64,000 nt of DNA from Ignavibacteriota bacterium (GTDB lineage: Bacteria > Bacteroidota > Ignavibacteria > UBA10030 > SZUA-254): the NCBI GenBank assembly GCA_016212665.1, contig JACREZ010000038.1, positions 1 to 64,000 on the forward strand, read 5' to 3'. This document shows positions 1-7,530 of the stretch, in pieces (position 1 is the stretch's first letter; the number at the start of each line of letters is the position of its first letter). A program made the translations under genes and the position numbers. The notes beneath the pieces were generated by a model. It was not told where the DNA came from, searched no databases, and saw nothing but the letters and a program-made list of their open reading frames with translations.

Positions 1-6
1 AAATCC

Positions 7-36
7 CGTCATGCCGAACTTGTTTCGGCATCTATT
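7..36 (+). repeat. Left arm of 30-bp perfect inverted repeat (REP-like palindrome)
   Basis: These 30 bases are the exact reverse complement of 423-452. Within the arm, ATGCCGAA, a 5-base loop and TTCGGCAT form a stem-loop of their own, so each arm is a REP-like palindrome. The pair brackets the GIY-YIG nuclease gene. The repeat is seen directly. That it marks the ends of a small mobile unit is inference. Confidence 0.85.
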
Positions 37-41
37 CCACG

Positions 42-332
42 TCAAAACCACGGAATATCCTTAGATAAATCCTTCAACTCAGGATTCACGGATTTAATCA
101 AATTCAATTTCCAATCACGATGCCAATTCTTTAACTGCTTCTCACGCGCAATCGCATCCTGGATGTTTGCAAACTCCTCAAAGTAAAGAAGATACTTCAC
201 ATGATACTTCTTCGTAAACTCAGAACCGCCTTCCTGATGTTGTTGCAATCGCAGCCCAAGGTTACTTGTCACACCAATGTAGAGTGTTGAACGTGTGTAG
301 TTGGAAAGAATATAAACATAACTCTTCTTCAT
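42..332 (-). CDS. GIY-YIG nuclease domain protein (UPF0213-like)
   Basis: The product is a 96-residue single-domain protein of the small GIY-YIG family. The signature pair reads YVYILSN near residues 5-11 and LYIGVT near 17-22. It is followed by an LRLQQH segment carrying the catalytic-type Arg and by a Glu in the AREKQLKNW helix. The length is typical of stand-alone GIY-YIG proteins. Members are Mg-dependent DNA endonuclease folds, but the cellular role of this subgroup is not settled. The gene fills most of the space between two perfectly inverted REP-like palindromes (7-36 and 423-452), so it may be the nuclease of a small repeat-associated element. It is also possible that it is an ordinary gene flanked by unrelated repeats. 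Confidence 0.85.
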   Translation of the reverse strand: MKKSYVYILSNYTRSTLYIGVTSNLGLRLQQHQEGGSEFTKKYHVKYLLYFEEFANIQDAIAREKQLKNWHRDWKLNLIKSVNPELKDLSKDIPWF

Positions 333-422
333 AAAGATGTATCGTCACCATGAACTCCTGCCCGTCCGGTCGAAGACTCGACTTGTTGAGCAGGCGGGTG
401 TTTCAGCGTCTATCAATAGCGT

Positions 423-452
423 AATAGATGCCGAAACAAGTTCGGCATGACG
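423..452 (-). repeat. Right arm of 30-bp perfect inverted repeat (REP-like palindrome)
   Basis: This is the perfect reverse complement of 7-36, with the same internal hairpin (ATGCCGAA / TTCGGCAT). The stretch 333-590 contains this arm, an imperfect GC-rich hairpin near 357-402 and the hairpin at 558-575. I see no gene in it. Confidence 0.85.
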
Positions 453-557
453 GTGAGTTGTTTTTTGATTTCATATCTCTTTTGTTCCAACATAAGATAG
501 GAATTGCCCCAGACACTCACAAGCAAACGAGTGATAGATTCACATCGAAACGTAGTA

Positions 558-575
558 GCGGGTCACCAGACCCGC
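558..575. repeat. Perfect hairpin downstream of the 64-residue gene
   Basis: GCGGGTC, loop ACCA, GACCCGC form a perfect 7-bp stem just past the stop of the leftward gene at 591-785. There is no T-tract on either strand, so it may be an intergenic repeat or an mRNA 3' stabiliser rather than a classical terminator. Confidence 0.5.
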
Positions 576-590
576 ACACACGAAGGAAAT

Positions 591-785
591 TTATTCCTCG
601 TCTTCGATTTTTATATGCTTATGAATCGCTTCTTCAATCACACCAAACCAATCAATCGAATCACCGACCGATTCTTCAACACAAGAAATTTCTTTGGTCG
701 TTAAGGTTCTCCCAAGAACTTCTTCTGCAACATTTTGCACGTCTTCAACAGTGAGTGAGTAAATTATTCTTTCTGATTTTTTCAT
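591..785 (-). CDS. Small acidic protein, function unknown
   Basis: This is a 64-residue reading frame beginning MKKSERIIYSL and ending in the acidic run KIEDEE. I do not recognise the family. The ATG is preceded by AAGGAATTCC, a good ribosome-binding site at normal spacing, which favours a real gene. It has no Cys, no membrane segment and no signal peptide. It sits next to a restriction-modification cassette in the same direction but is separated from it by about 60 bases, so it could be a small accessory or antitoxin-like gene. That role is only a guess from context. Confidence 0.6.
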   Translation of the reverse strand: MKKSERIIYSLTVEDVQNVAEEVLGRTLTTKEISCVEESVGDSIDWFGVIEEAIHKHIKIEDEE

Positions 786-847
786 GGAATTCCTTTTTGA
801 TTGTGAACTCTACAACTGAAAAAGTCTCTAAAAGGTCCCTTGAACAA

Positions 848-1663
848 CTATCTCCTATAGATCAATTTTTCTATAATTTCAGGACCCTTTTCTTTTCCCA
901 CTTCTCTATAAATATCTAATACTTCGTAATATGTTCCTTCGCCTCCAATGAAATCCCAAAATTCTTGCCCTATAAGAATTGATTGTTCGAAATCGCAGTA
1001 AGCATGTGGATAAGGATGTTTATACTCCTCCCTTTTTTGTCCATATGGATTGTAAGCAAATGTAAAAAAAGTATATATTTTTCGTTTTGTTGACTCTCTG
1101 AGCAGATGAATCTTTAGTGCTTTTTCATTATATGTTTCGCATTGCCCGCTGTTGGGCTTTGCTGTTTTCATTTCAAAATGGAATTCTTCATTAGAAGTAG
1201 TTTCAAAGAATAAATCTGAAATTACTTTTTTTATTTTAATCATATTCCCATTAGACAATTTCACTTCGTTTAGTGCATCTGAAAACCTCGTTTTATTTAT
1301 TGATAACCTGCCTTTAAGGCTATCAATTTTTTCAAGGGCATCCTCAGGTATTTCACCTTCATTTCTTTTTGCCCTTTCAGCGATAGGATATTTAGATTTA
1401 GCAATTTGAAAAGCAACTTCTTCAAAAGAACTTCCTAATGCTGTGGAAAAGGATCGCTCAAATTCGTTTATTAATAATACGCCATGAGGTAAAATTACCT
1501 CATGAAAAGGTTTTAGTTTCCCCCTTTTGTCAAGTTCTCTCGGTGGTCTTATATCTTCCGGTTGGAGATCACCTAAGTTGAAAGACTTTATTTGGCCGTC
1601 AACAAATCCTTCAAGATACCCCTTAACTCGTAGTCGAACTTCTTCATTAATTTGTGTTTTCAT
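848..1663 (-). CDS. Type II restriction endonuclease, probably TdeIII/MjaII family
   Basis: The 271-residue protein starts one base after the stop codon of a DNA methyltransferase, the usual arrangement of a restriction-modification pair. The sequence FFETTSNEEFHFEMKTAKP near residues 150-170 has the spacing of a PD-(D/E)xK nuclease core, with Glu/Asp residues followed by ExK. The N-terminal half contains an NKTRFSDAL segment typical of what I recall for the TdeIII-like endonucleases (GGNCC cutters). Family assignment is from memory of sequence style and is moderate. The pairing with the methyltransferase is strong. It is translated from the same message as the methyltransferase, downstream of it. 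Confidence 0.7.
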   Translation of the reverse strand: MKTQINEEVRLRVKGYLEGFVDGQIKSFNLGDLQPEDIRPPRELDKRGKLKPFHEVILPHGVLLINEFERSFSTALGSSFEEVAFQIAKSKYPIAERAKRNEGEIPEDALEKIDSLKGRLSINKTRFSDALNEVKLSNGNMIKIKKVISDLFFETTSNEEFHFEMKTAKPNSGQCETYNEKALKIHLLRESTKRKIYTFFTFAYNPYGQKREEYKHPYPHAYCDFEQSILIGQEFWDFIGGEGTYYEVLDIYREVGKEKGPEIIEKLIYRR

Positions 1664-1664
1664 T

Positions 1665-3347
1665 TTATTTTTTCATTAAAAATATACTCTCCGAATACGC
1701 CCCTTTATCCTTCTCCGTCCTATTCAACACCGGGCGTTTAAATTGTTGAACGATGTGTAACCCTGCTTTCTCTGCAATCAACGGATAAAGATTGTTCTTG
1801 TCATTTGCAACGAGAAAAATACTGAAATCTTTTGCAAGATATTTCTTGCAGTTATTCAGTACATCCGCTATTCCTTGAACATAAGAGTCACGCGCTTCTC
1901 TTCCGTTCCCTTTGTAAAGAGGTCCAATCTCCGATTCATCACTTCGCTTGAAGCCAAACAAATCATAAGCGTAAGCATGTTGCTCATGGTAATCAATCAA
2001 CCCGACATACGGTGGACTCGAGAATATTCCTTGTATTTTTTGCTTCTTCGCCTTCTTTGCAAATTCAGGATAACGTTTCTCTAACTCAGAAAAAATATCA
2101 ATCTCTCGCGAATCACCGGTAAGACAATACTGAGAAGTATCCGTTCTTAGGCTCTTGAACGTTGCTAATCTTGCAATAGTATCCTTGCAGTATCGTTCCC
2201 ACCAACTTAGAATAGAGAATAGCGGCTTACAAATTTTTCCATGCTTACTGCAATAATATGTTGTTGAGATAGGTTCAAGCAGTGTTGCCAAATCGGAGTG
2301 CGTGGTTGCTCTGCATGAACGTATCGTTCGGCTGAGAATAACACTTACGACACTTTTCGTGCTAACGTTTTTTATTTTTTTTACAAGCCCGAAAACAAAA
2401 TCAATTTCGTTCCTGATGTGCTGTAAATACCATTTTCCTAAAAATCGCTTGTTGTCAATTTGATGGAGTTGAATGTCATATTTTTTCACTAAACGTTTAT
2501 AGACGGGAAGGAATTCGCGTTCCTTTTCATTTCCAAAAGATTCTTCATCAACTTGTTTCTGCTGCACTCGTCGCTTGAATTCAGGCGAAGGAAAATACTT
2601 GTTGTTAAACAGTTTCAGTTCTTCCATCAACTCGCTTTCAAACTTTACGGTATTTGAGTCTGCAATAAACTTTCTCAACGCTTTCGTGATGTTCCCAATT
2701 TCCTTTTGTACGTCAGCAAAATCATACTTGCCGACCTTCACATTGCTGATCAAAGCATTGAATGAAGAAATATCAATCCCGATTGCATTCATTCCAAGTT
2801 CGCTTGCTTGAACCAACGTTGTCCCGCTCCCGCAAAAAGGGTCAAGAATTATATCGCCTGCCCTGAAGAACGTTTTTTTCTTGAATTCATCTGTGTGGCT
2901 GTCTAAAAAATATTCAACTAACTGTGGTATGAACTTCCCTTTGTACGGGTGCAACCGGTGAACATGTTTTGTTGTGTCTGCTTCTTTCAGATAATCGAAC
3001 GAAAGCCGCCAATCAATATCATCCCCAAGTTGCTTCTTCCATTCGATTTCTCTCTTCCCATAAAAAGAATTGTAATACGTTGTCAAATCATCCTTGCTGA
3101 CCAACGTTGTTCCGTTCGAGCCGTACTTTGGAATTTTTCCGTACTGAACAAGGTACGAAATATTCGACGTCGTAACATTCTTCCCCAAAAACGTTGTCGC
3201 CCAAACGCTCGCATCACGGAGAGTCAGCAAATCACCCTCCCCAAAAAGTTTCACCGAAAGAGATGTTCCATCGCTCAGGTACACAACTTCCCGCTCAGCA
3301 ATCCTTCCGCTATCCGGTTGTATATTTTTATATTTCTTCTTTTTCAC
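1665..3347 (-). CDS. Type II DNA methyltransferase (N4-cytosine or N6-adenine, SPPY class)
   Basis: This 560-residue methyltransferase protects host DNA against the endonuclease encoded just downstream. The S-adenosylmethionine-binding motif I is DPFCGSGTT at residues 169-177. The catalytic motif IV is SPPY near residue 440, followed by a YHEQHAYAYDLFG segment. SPPY usually marks N4-cytosine enzymes, though some N6-adenine enzymes share it. The roughly 250 residues between the motifs are long enough to hold the target-recognition domain. Residues 35-90 resemble a helix-turn-helix with an 'NISYLVQYGKIPKYG' core, so the protein may bind DNA through an extra domain. The upstream gene at 3408-4130 runs the same way and could be part of the unit. 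Confidence 0.88.
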   Translation of the reverse strand: MKKKKYKNIQPDSGRIAEREVVYLSDGTSLSVKLFGEGDLLTLRDASVWATTFLGKNVTTSNISYLVQYGKIPKYGSNGTTLVSKDDLTTYYNSFYGKREIEWKKQLGDDIDWRLSFDYLKEADTTKHVHRLHPYKGKFIPQLVEYFLDSHTDEFKKKTFFRAGDIILDPFCGSGTTLVQASELGMNAIGIDISSFNALISNVKVGKYDFADVQKEIGNITKALRKFIADSNTVKFESELMEELKLFNNKYFPSPEFKRRVQQKQVDEESFGNEKEREFLPVYKRLVKKYDIQLHQIDNKRFLGKWYLQHIRNEIDFVFGLVKKIKNVSTKSVVSVILSRTIRSCRATTHSDLATLLEPISTTYYCSKHGKICKPLFSILSWWERYCKDTIARLATFKSLRTDTSQYCLTGDSREIDIFSELEKRYPEFAKKAKKQKIQGIFSSPPYVGLIDYHEQHAYAYDLFGFKRSDESEIGPLYKGNGREARDSYVQGIADVLNNCKKYLAKDFSIFLVANDKNNLYPLIAEKAGLHIVQQFKRPVLNRTEKDKGAYSESIFLMKK

Positions 3348-3361
3348 GTGTCGTACGAAAC

Positions 3362-3405
3362 TTAAACTTAAAACCTAAAACCCATAACCTATAACCAATA
3401 ACCTA
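3362..3405. repeat. Low-complexity AACC-type intergenic repeat
   Basis: The stretch reads as degenerate 7-8 base words of the type AAAACC, TAACC and CAATAACC. Related runs occur at 4186-4212 and 8628-8650, also on the + strand and also directly outside gene ends. No coding or hairpin structure is visible. It looks like a dispersed slippage-prone intergenic repeat. Confidence 0.5.
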
Positions 3406-3407
3406 CA

Positions 3408-4130
3408 TCATTCTCCAAACAAATTCCTCCCTTCATCGGTCAACCGGTATCCCCCCATTTTCTGCCCACCGATACGACGCATCCAACCCTTCGCTGTCAA
3501 CCGCCGGATGAGCCGTACACACGTATCCTCCGGGAGTCCGGTCAACTCCATCAACTGCTTCAAGGTCGCCATATCGTTTTCATACAACTTCTGAAGTAAG
3601 AGCATGATTTGTTCCCTTCTCAGGTCAAAAGCGATTTTCAACCCCATACTGCGCAACACGTCGTCTCCGAGCATCTTCTCCTGAACAAACCGCCTTGTTT
3701 GAGCAGTTTGCGGTGTTACAGTTCTCTCCGGATTTCGTTTTTCGTGCTTTTCCGGCTCATTTTTAAGTTTTTGTGAGGATTTTCTCCCATGTAATTCGGC
3801 AATCTGCTTCTGTAACTCCGCAATGCGAGATTCTAATACCGCATTGTGTTCATTTAATTCCGCAATGTGCTTCGTTAATTCCGCATTATGCTTGTCTAAT
3901 TCCGCATTGTGAGAGTTTAATTCCGCATTGCGTTTGTTTAACTCCGCATTGTGCTTCGTTAATTCCGCAATGCGTTCATCTAACTCCGCATTGTGAGACG
4001 TTAATTCGGCAATGTGGTTCTGTAATTCCGCATTGTTCGCTTCTAACTCCGCAATGCGAACCGTTAATTCCGCATTGTCGGCGTTCCCTTCACCATTGTT
4101 TTTGTCTGTACGCACCATCTCTTCAGGCAT
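3408..4130 (-). CDS. Winged-helix protein with a 14-heptad coiled coil
   Basis: The 240-residue product has three parts. Residues about 16-115 are 14 uninterrupted heptads of the form xxx(N/I)AEL, with Asn or Ile at position a and Leu at d, a clear parallel coiled coil. The next 45 residues are charged and probably disordered. The last ~80 residues look like a MarR/ArsR-type winged helix, with a recognition-helix segment VRLIRRLTAKGWMRR and a wing GGQKMGGYRLT. The coiled coil is encoded by 21-bp tandem DNA repeats, so its length could change in 7-residue steps. The gene lies 60 bases upstream of the restriction-modification pair on the same strand, so a regulatory role there is possible but unproven. 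Confidence 0.75.
   Translation of the reverse strand: MPEEMVRTDKNNGEGNADNAELTVRIAELEANNAELQNHIAELTSHNAELDERIAELTKHNAELNKRNAELNSHNAELDKHNAELTKHIAELNEHNAVLESRIAELQKQIAELHGRKSSQKLKNEPEKHEKRNPERTVTPQTAQTRRFVQEKMLGDDVLRSMGLKIAFDLRREQIMLLLQKLYENDMATLKQLMELTGLPEDTCVRLIRRLTAKGWMRRIGGQKMGGYRLTDEGRNLFGE
3800..4090. repeat. 21-bp tandem repeats encoding heptads
   Basis: Degenerate 21-base units, each containing a core such as AATTCCGCA, repeat about 14 times inside the gene at 3408-4130. Because 21 is a multiple of 3, gain or loss of units keeps the frame. The repeat borders are approximate. Confidence 0.75.
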
Positions 4131-4212
4131 ACTTCCCTTTCTTCATTATTGAAAATGTTCCTTCAAAATTCTTTTTCATCAAACCCCGAACCCCAAACCC
4201 GTAACCAGTAAC

Positions 4213-4262
4213 TCTCTATCGAGCATCCTGCATCAAGAATCGAGCATCAAGAAACAAGCATA
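4213..4262. repeat. ATCGAGCATC-type degenerate intergenic repeat
   Basis: Short words such as ATCGAGCATC, CATCAAGAA and AGAGTATC recur here. On the opposite strand the run closely resembles 49410-49460 upstream of pdxJ (words TTTCTTGAT, CTCGAT, CTTGATGC), so the two are copies of one dispersed family. Confidence 0.5.
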
Positions 4263-4267
4263 GAGTA

Positions 4268-5326
4268 TCAAACCTTCGAGAGTTCGCTCTTGAGATAATC
4301 AATCACCTTCACCGGCGTCGGGTCAACTTCGTTCAGCATCGCGAGGTAGAAACTTATCCAGTCGCCGAGATAGATGAGCGAGAACATCCGGGCAAGCGGC
4401 GACTCCCCCTCGCTCCAAACTTCAATCACGTTCGGACTGTACTTCCCGACAATCTCTTTCATAATTTTCATCCGCAGTTGAACGCGTGCGTGGTCTTCTT
4501 TATCGCGGAGAAACACGACAGTCATCGTCTTCATGTGCTTCTTCAAAACATTCCATCCGACAAGTTCGTTGTGGTTCATCTCCGGCAACACATGCCCGAA
4601 CGCCAGCACCTTTGCATTCTCGGCAAGTTGCCCGCGCCAGCGCAGGTTCACCGCATCGAACCGTTCGGTCGAGGAGTAGATAATCGGAAGTTTATCCTTC
4701 AGTTCGTATGCAAGCCGGAGCGCCGGATTTTTCTTCCGGTCGAGCGAACTGTACAACTTCGCTTTCTCTTCCAGCAGTTTCACCGTTTCCCGGATATCCT
4801 TGTTCGGAAAGTCAATCAACTTCATTTTCTTGAAAACCATGAGGAGAGGAAAGAACGAGTAACCGAGCGCGGCACGCGGCGGCAACCCGTTCGGGAGTTT
4901 GATATACGGTTGCCCATACTTCTTTGCAAGTTGTTCCGTCTCGCCGTTCGTGCTGATGCAAAGAACTTTCGCCCTACTGCGCGTCGCTTCAAGATGCGCG
5001 GCGATTGTTTCTTCCGTATTGCCGGAGTAACTTGCAACAATCACAAAACTCCGCTGGTCAATGTACGCAGGAAGCGTGTAATGCCGGTTGACGATAAACG
5101 GAAGTTCAAGTTCGCTCGCCGTGAACGAGCGAAGCAAGTCTCCGCCGATGGCGGAACCGCCCAACCCGGTGAGGATGATATTGTTCAGCGCTCGTACCCG
5201 GTACGGCGCAACATATTGCTCGCTCATCGCTACCGCTTCTTCTACTTGTTTGGAAAAATCCACCAACAGTTTTCGCATGTTGGAGGGGTCATAAAGGTGA
5301 ATATGTGATTCGTTCAAGTTATTCAT
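4268..5326 (-). CDS. Bifunctional phosphoglucose/phosphomannose isomerase
   Basis: The 352-residue protein belongs to the archaeal/bacterial PGI/PMI family. It interconverts glucose-6-P or mannose-6-P with fructose-6-P and so feeds both glycolysis and cell-surface sugar synthesis. The SIS-domain phosphate-binding loops are visible as GLGGSAIGGD near residue 55 and SYSGNTEET near 98. The family-specific EMNHNELVGW segment, which holds the conserved catalytic-region His, is near 250. The length matches the family (about 320-350). It follows ptsI by 120 bases on the same strand. A separate gpmA glycolysis gene lies at 36.3-37.1 kb. No alternative assignment fits as well. Confidence 0.9.
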   Translation of the reverse strand: MNNLNESHIHLYDPSNMRKLLVDFSKQVEEAVAMSEQYVAPYRVRALNNIILTGLGGSAIGGDLLRSFTASELELPFIVNRHYTLPAYIDQRSFVIVASYSGNTEETIAAHLEATRSRAKVLCISTNGETEQLAKKYGQPYIKLPNGLPPRAALGYSFFPLLMVFKKMKLIDFPNKDIRETVKLLEEKAKLYSSLDRKKNPALRLAYELKDKLPIIYSSTERFDAVNLRWRGQLAENAKVLAFGHVLPEMNHNELVGWNVLKKHMKTMTVVFLRDKEDHARVQLRMKIMKEIVGKYSPNVIEVWSEGESPLARMFSLIYLGDWISFYLAMLNEVDPTPVKVIDYLKSELSKV

Positions 5327-5446
5327 GGTAATTTCATTTTCAATTAGTGAGTATCAGTAAAAAGACTGTTTCGAACATCGTTCCCGAATTGTTCAATCAG
5401 CCTGTGCAAATTTCGTCAATACGCGCCTGAGAAAAAACCGTTTGTA

Positions 5447-7207
5447 TCACACCGCCGAATTCCCCGCCAAAGGAATATCGGGACAGTTTTTCTTCATGAA
5501 ATTTTCCAAACATGCTTCTACTTCCTGTCGCGTCGCAAACGAAAGAATTGTGTGTGCAAGTTTCTGACATTCCGCATAGTTCAGGGAACGAATAATCTTC
5601 TTAATTTCTGGAAGCATCGAAGGGACAACGCTCAGTTCATCAATCCCGATGCCGAGCAGAGCAGGAACAGCAAGCGGGTTGCTCGCCATTTCGCCGCACA
5701 CCCCGACCCACACTTTTTTCCGGTGCCCGTTCTCGACGACAAATTTTATCGTGTGAAGCACCGCCGGTTCGAGTTCATGATACATGTACGAAACAAAATT
5801 ATTCCCGCGGTCAACGGCAAGCATGTACTGCGTCAAATCGTTCGTTCCAATGCTGAAGAATTTTACTTCCGACGCGATGACGCCTGCCATGAGCGCCGCA
5901 GACGGAACTTCAATCATCACACCGACTTCGATATTCTCATCGAACTTGATGCCGCTCTTCCGCAAATCCTCTTTCGCATCATTAAGATGGCTGATGGATT
6001 TCCGGACTTCCTGTACCGTCGTAATCATCGGGAACATAATTGCTACATTATTTTTCTGACTTGCACGCAACATCGCCCGGAGTTGTGCTTTGAAGAAGTC
6101 GGGATAATCCAGCATCATGCGGATACCGCGCCAGCCGAGAAACGGATTTCGTTCTTCCGTCATGTCGGGAATAAGTTTGTCACCGCCGACATCGAACGTG
6201 CGCATGATAACGCGCTGGGGATACATTCTGTCCGCAATTGTTTTATATGCCTGATACTGCTCTTCTTCCGTCGGAATGTCATCACGATTGAGCAACAATG
6301 TTTCGCTCCGGTACAACCCGACTCCCTGCGAACCCTGCATCACGACATAATCAATTTCTTCCGGCAATTCGATATTGGCTGAAAGTTCTATAGATTTTCC
6401 GTCGAGCGTGACAGCAGGTAAATCTTTCAACGATGAAAGTTGTTCCTCGAATTGCAGGAACCGTTCGCGCCTCAGTTCATATTCTTTGATGCGTTCCTGC
6501 GTCGGATGCAGAATAACGGTTCCGTCGTACCCGTCAAGAATCAACATGTCGTCCGGTTGAACGGTGATGCTCAAACCGTTCACTCCAACGACAGCCGGAA
6601 TTTTCAGTGCGCGGGAAATCAGCGCCGCGTGCGATGTCACTCCGCCATGGTCGGTTCCGTACGCGAGAATATTGTTCCGGCTGAGAACCATTGTATCGGC
6701 AGGAGTCAGTGTATGTGCAATAACAATAGGCGAGCCGTCCAACTTTGAAAGTAATCGTACTTGCTGGAGATTCCTGACAATCCTGTTTTTCAAATCTTCA
6801 ACGTCATGGGCGCGTTCGTGCATGTACTCTGTCCGCGCGGCAAGCATCATATCTGCATATTTCTGGAATTCCCCGCTCACAATAAACTCAGCATTCTTCA
6901 TCTCCGAGCAGATCCGTTTCTTGATTGCATCGAGCAAATACTCATCCTGAAGAATCATCACCTGCGCCTCGAAGATTTTTGCTTTCGCATCTCCTAACTT
7001 CTGCTCGGCAAAGGCAAGAATCTTGAACAATTCCTTTTCTGATTTGGCAATCGCTTTATCGAGCCGTTCAAGTTCGGAAGGAATATCATCCTGAGCGAGC
7101 GTTCGCTCATCAACCCGCGGCTGTTCTTTTCTGAATAAATACGCGCGACCGATGGCAATACCCGGCGCGGCGGCGATTCCCTTCAGTATAGTTTCGTTTT
7201 TCTGCAT
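5447..7207 (-). CDS. ptsI: PTS Enzyme I (phosphoenolpyruvate-protein phosphotransferase)
   Basis: Enzyme I takes phosphate from PEP onto an active-site His and passes it to HPr. The 586-residue length is standard. The phospho-His motif GGVTSHAALISRA is near residue 190. The PEP-binding barrel follows, with LYRSETLLL, GWRGIRMMLDYP and the Cys-containing GVCGEMASNP loop near residue 500. It lies 42 bases after ptsH in the same operon. No sugar permease (Enzyme II) is present in this window, so the pair may serve an unlinked EIIA-type regulatory system or permeases elsewhere. Confidence 0.95.
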   Translation of the reverse strand: MQKNETILKGIAAAPGIAIGRAYLFRKEQPRVDERTLAQDDIPSELERLDKAIAKSEKELFKILAFAEQKLGDAKAKIFEAQVMILQDEYLLDAIKKRICSEMKNAEFIVSGEFQKYADMMLAARTEYMHERAHDVEDLKNRIVRNLQQVRLLSKLDGSPIVIAHTLTPADTMVLSRNNILAYGTDHGGVTSHAALISRALKIPAVVGVNGLSITVQPDDMLILDGYDGTVILHPTQERIKEYELRRERFLQFEEQLSSLKDLPAVTLDGKSIELSANIELPEEIDYVVMQGSQGVGLYRSETLLLNRDDIPTEEEQYQAYKTIADRMYPQRVIMRTFDVGGDKLIPDMTEERNPFLGWRGIRMMLDYPDFFKAQLRAMLRASQKNNVAIMFPMITTVQEVRKSISHLNDAKEDLRKSGIKFDENIEVGVMIEVPSAALMAGVIASEVKFFSIGTNDLTQYMLAVDRGNNFVSYMYHELEPAVLHTIKFVVENGHRKKVWVGVCGEMASNPLAVPALLGIGIDELSVVPSMLPEIKKIIRSLNYAECQKLAHTILSFATRQEVEACLENFMKKNCPDIPLAGNSAV

Positions 7208-7249
7208 CGTTCGTTTACTTGATAAGTTCGGGAATAATGTTCATAACCA

Positions 7250-7525
7250 CTAAGCGCCAAGCTCTTCATCGAATCCCCGTTCAAACAAATCGGCAACGGC
7301 GGCAAGGGCTTCGTTCTCGTCGGCGCCATCGAATTGAAGCGTCAGTTTCGAACCGCATTCCGCCGCGAGTGTCATCACGCCGATAATGCTTTTGCCGTTG
7401 ATATCCATTCCATCTTTACAAATAGTAAATTCCGATTTGAACTTTGCCGCTGTCTTTACCAGCGATGCCGCAGGACGAGTATGCAACCCTGCCCGGTTCC
7501 GTATTGTAACTTCGCGTTCGACCAT
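7250..7525 (-). CDS. ptsH: PTS phosphocarrier protein HPr
   Basis: The 91-residue HPr carries the phospho-acceptor His at exactly residue 15 (RAGLHTRPAA). Ser46 sits in NGKSIIGVM, the site used by HPr kinase/phosphorylase where that enzyme exists. Both key residues are therefore intact. It starts five bases after the prenyl synthase stop and precedes ptsI, so the three genes are probably cotranscribed. It acts in the cytoplasm between Enzyme I and its EIIA-type partners, none of which is encoded here. Confidence 0.95.
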   Translation of the reverse strand: MVEREVTIRNRAGLHTRPAASLVKTAAKFKSEFTICKDGMDINGKSIIGVMTLAAECGSKLTLQFDGADENEALAAVADLFERGFDEELGA

Positions 7526-7530
7526 CCTTC

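Noticed and set aside
428-754. 108-codon rightward frame
   Set aside because: It starts in the REP arm, has no family resemblance and opposes a short gene with a good ribosome-binding site.
4478-5308. 276-codon open frame antisense to the PGI/PMI gene
   Set aside because: It is rich in His/Arg/Phe with no family resemblance, and the opposite strand carries a clear conserved enzyme. It is a shadow frame.
5552-6382. 276-codon open frame antisense to ptsI
   Set aside because: Same low-complexity basic composition as other shadow frames. ptsI motifs on the other strand are unambiguous.
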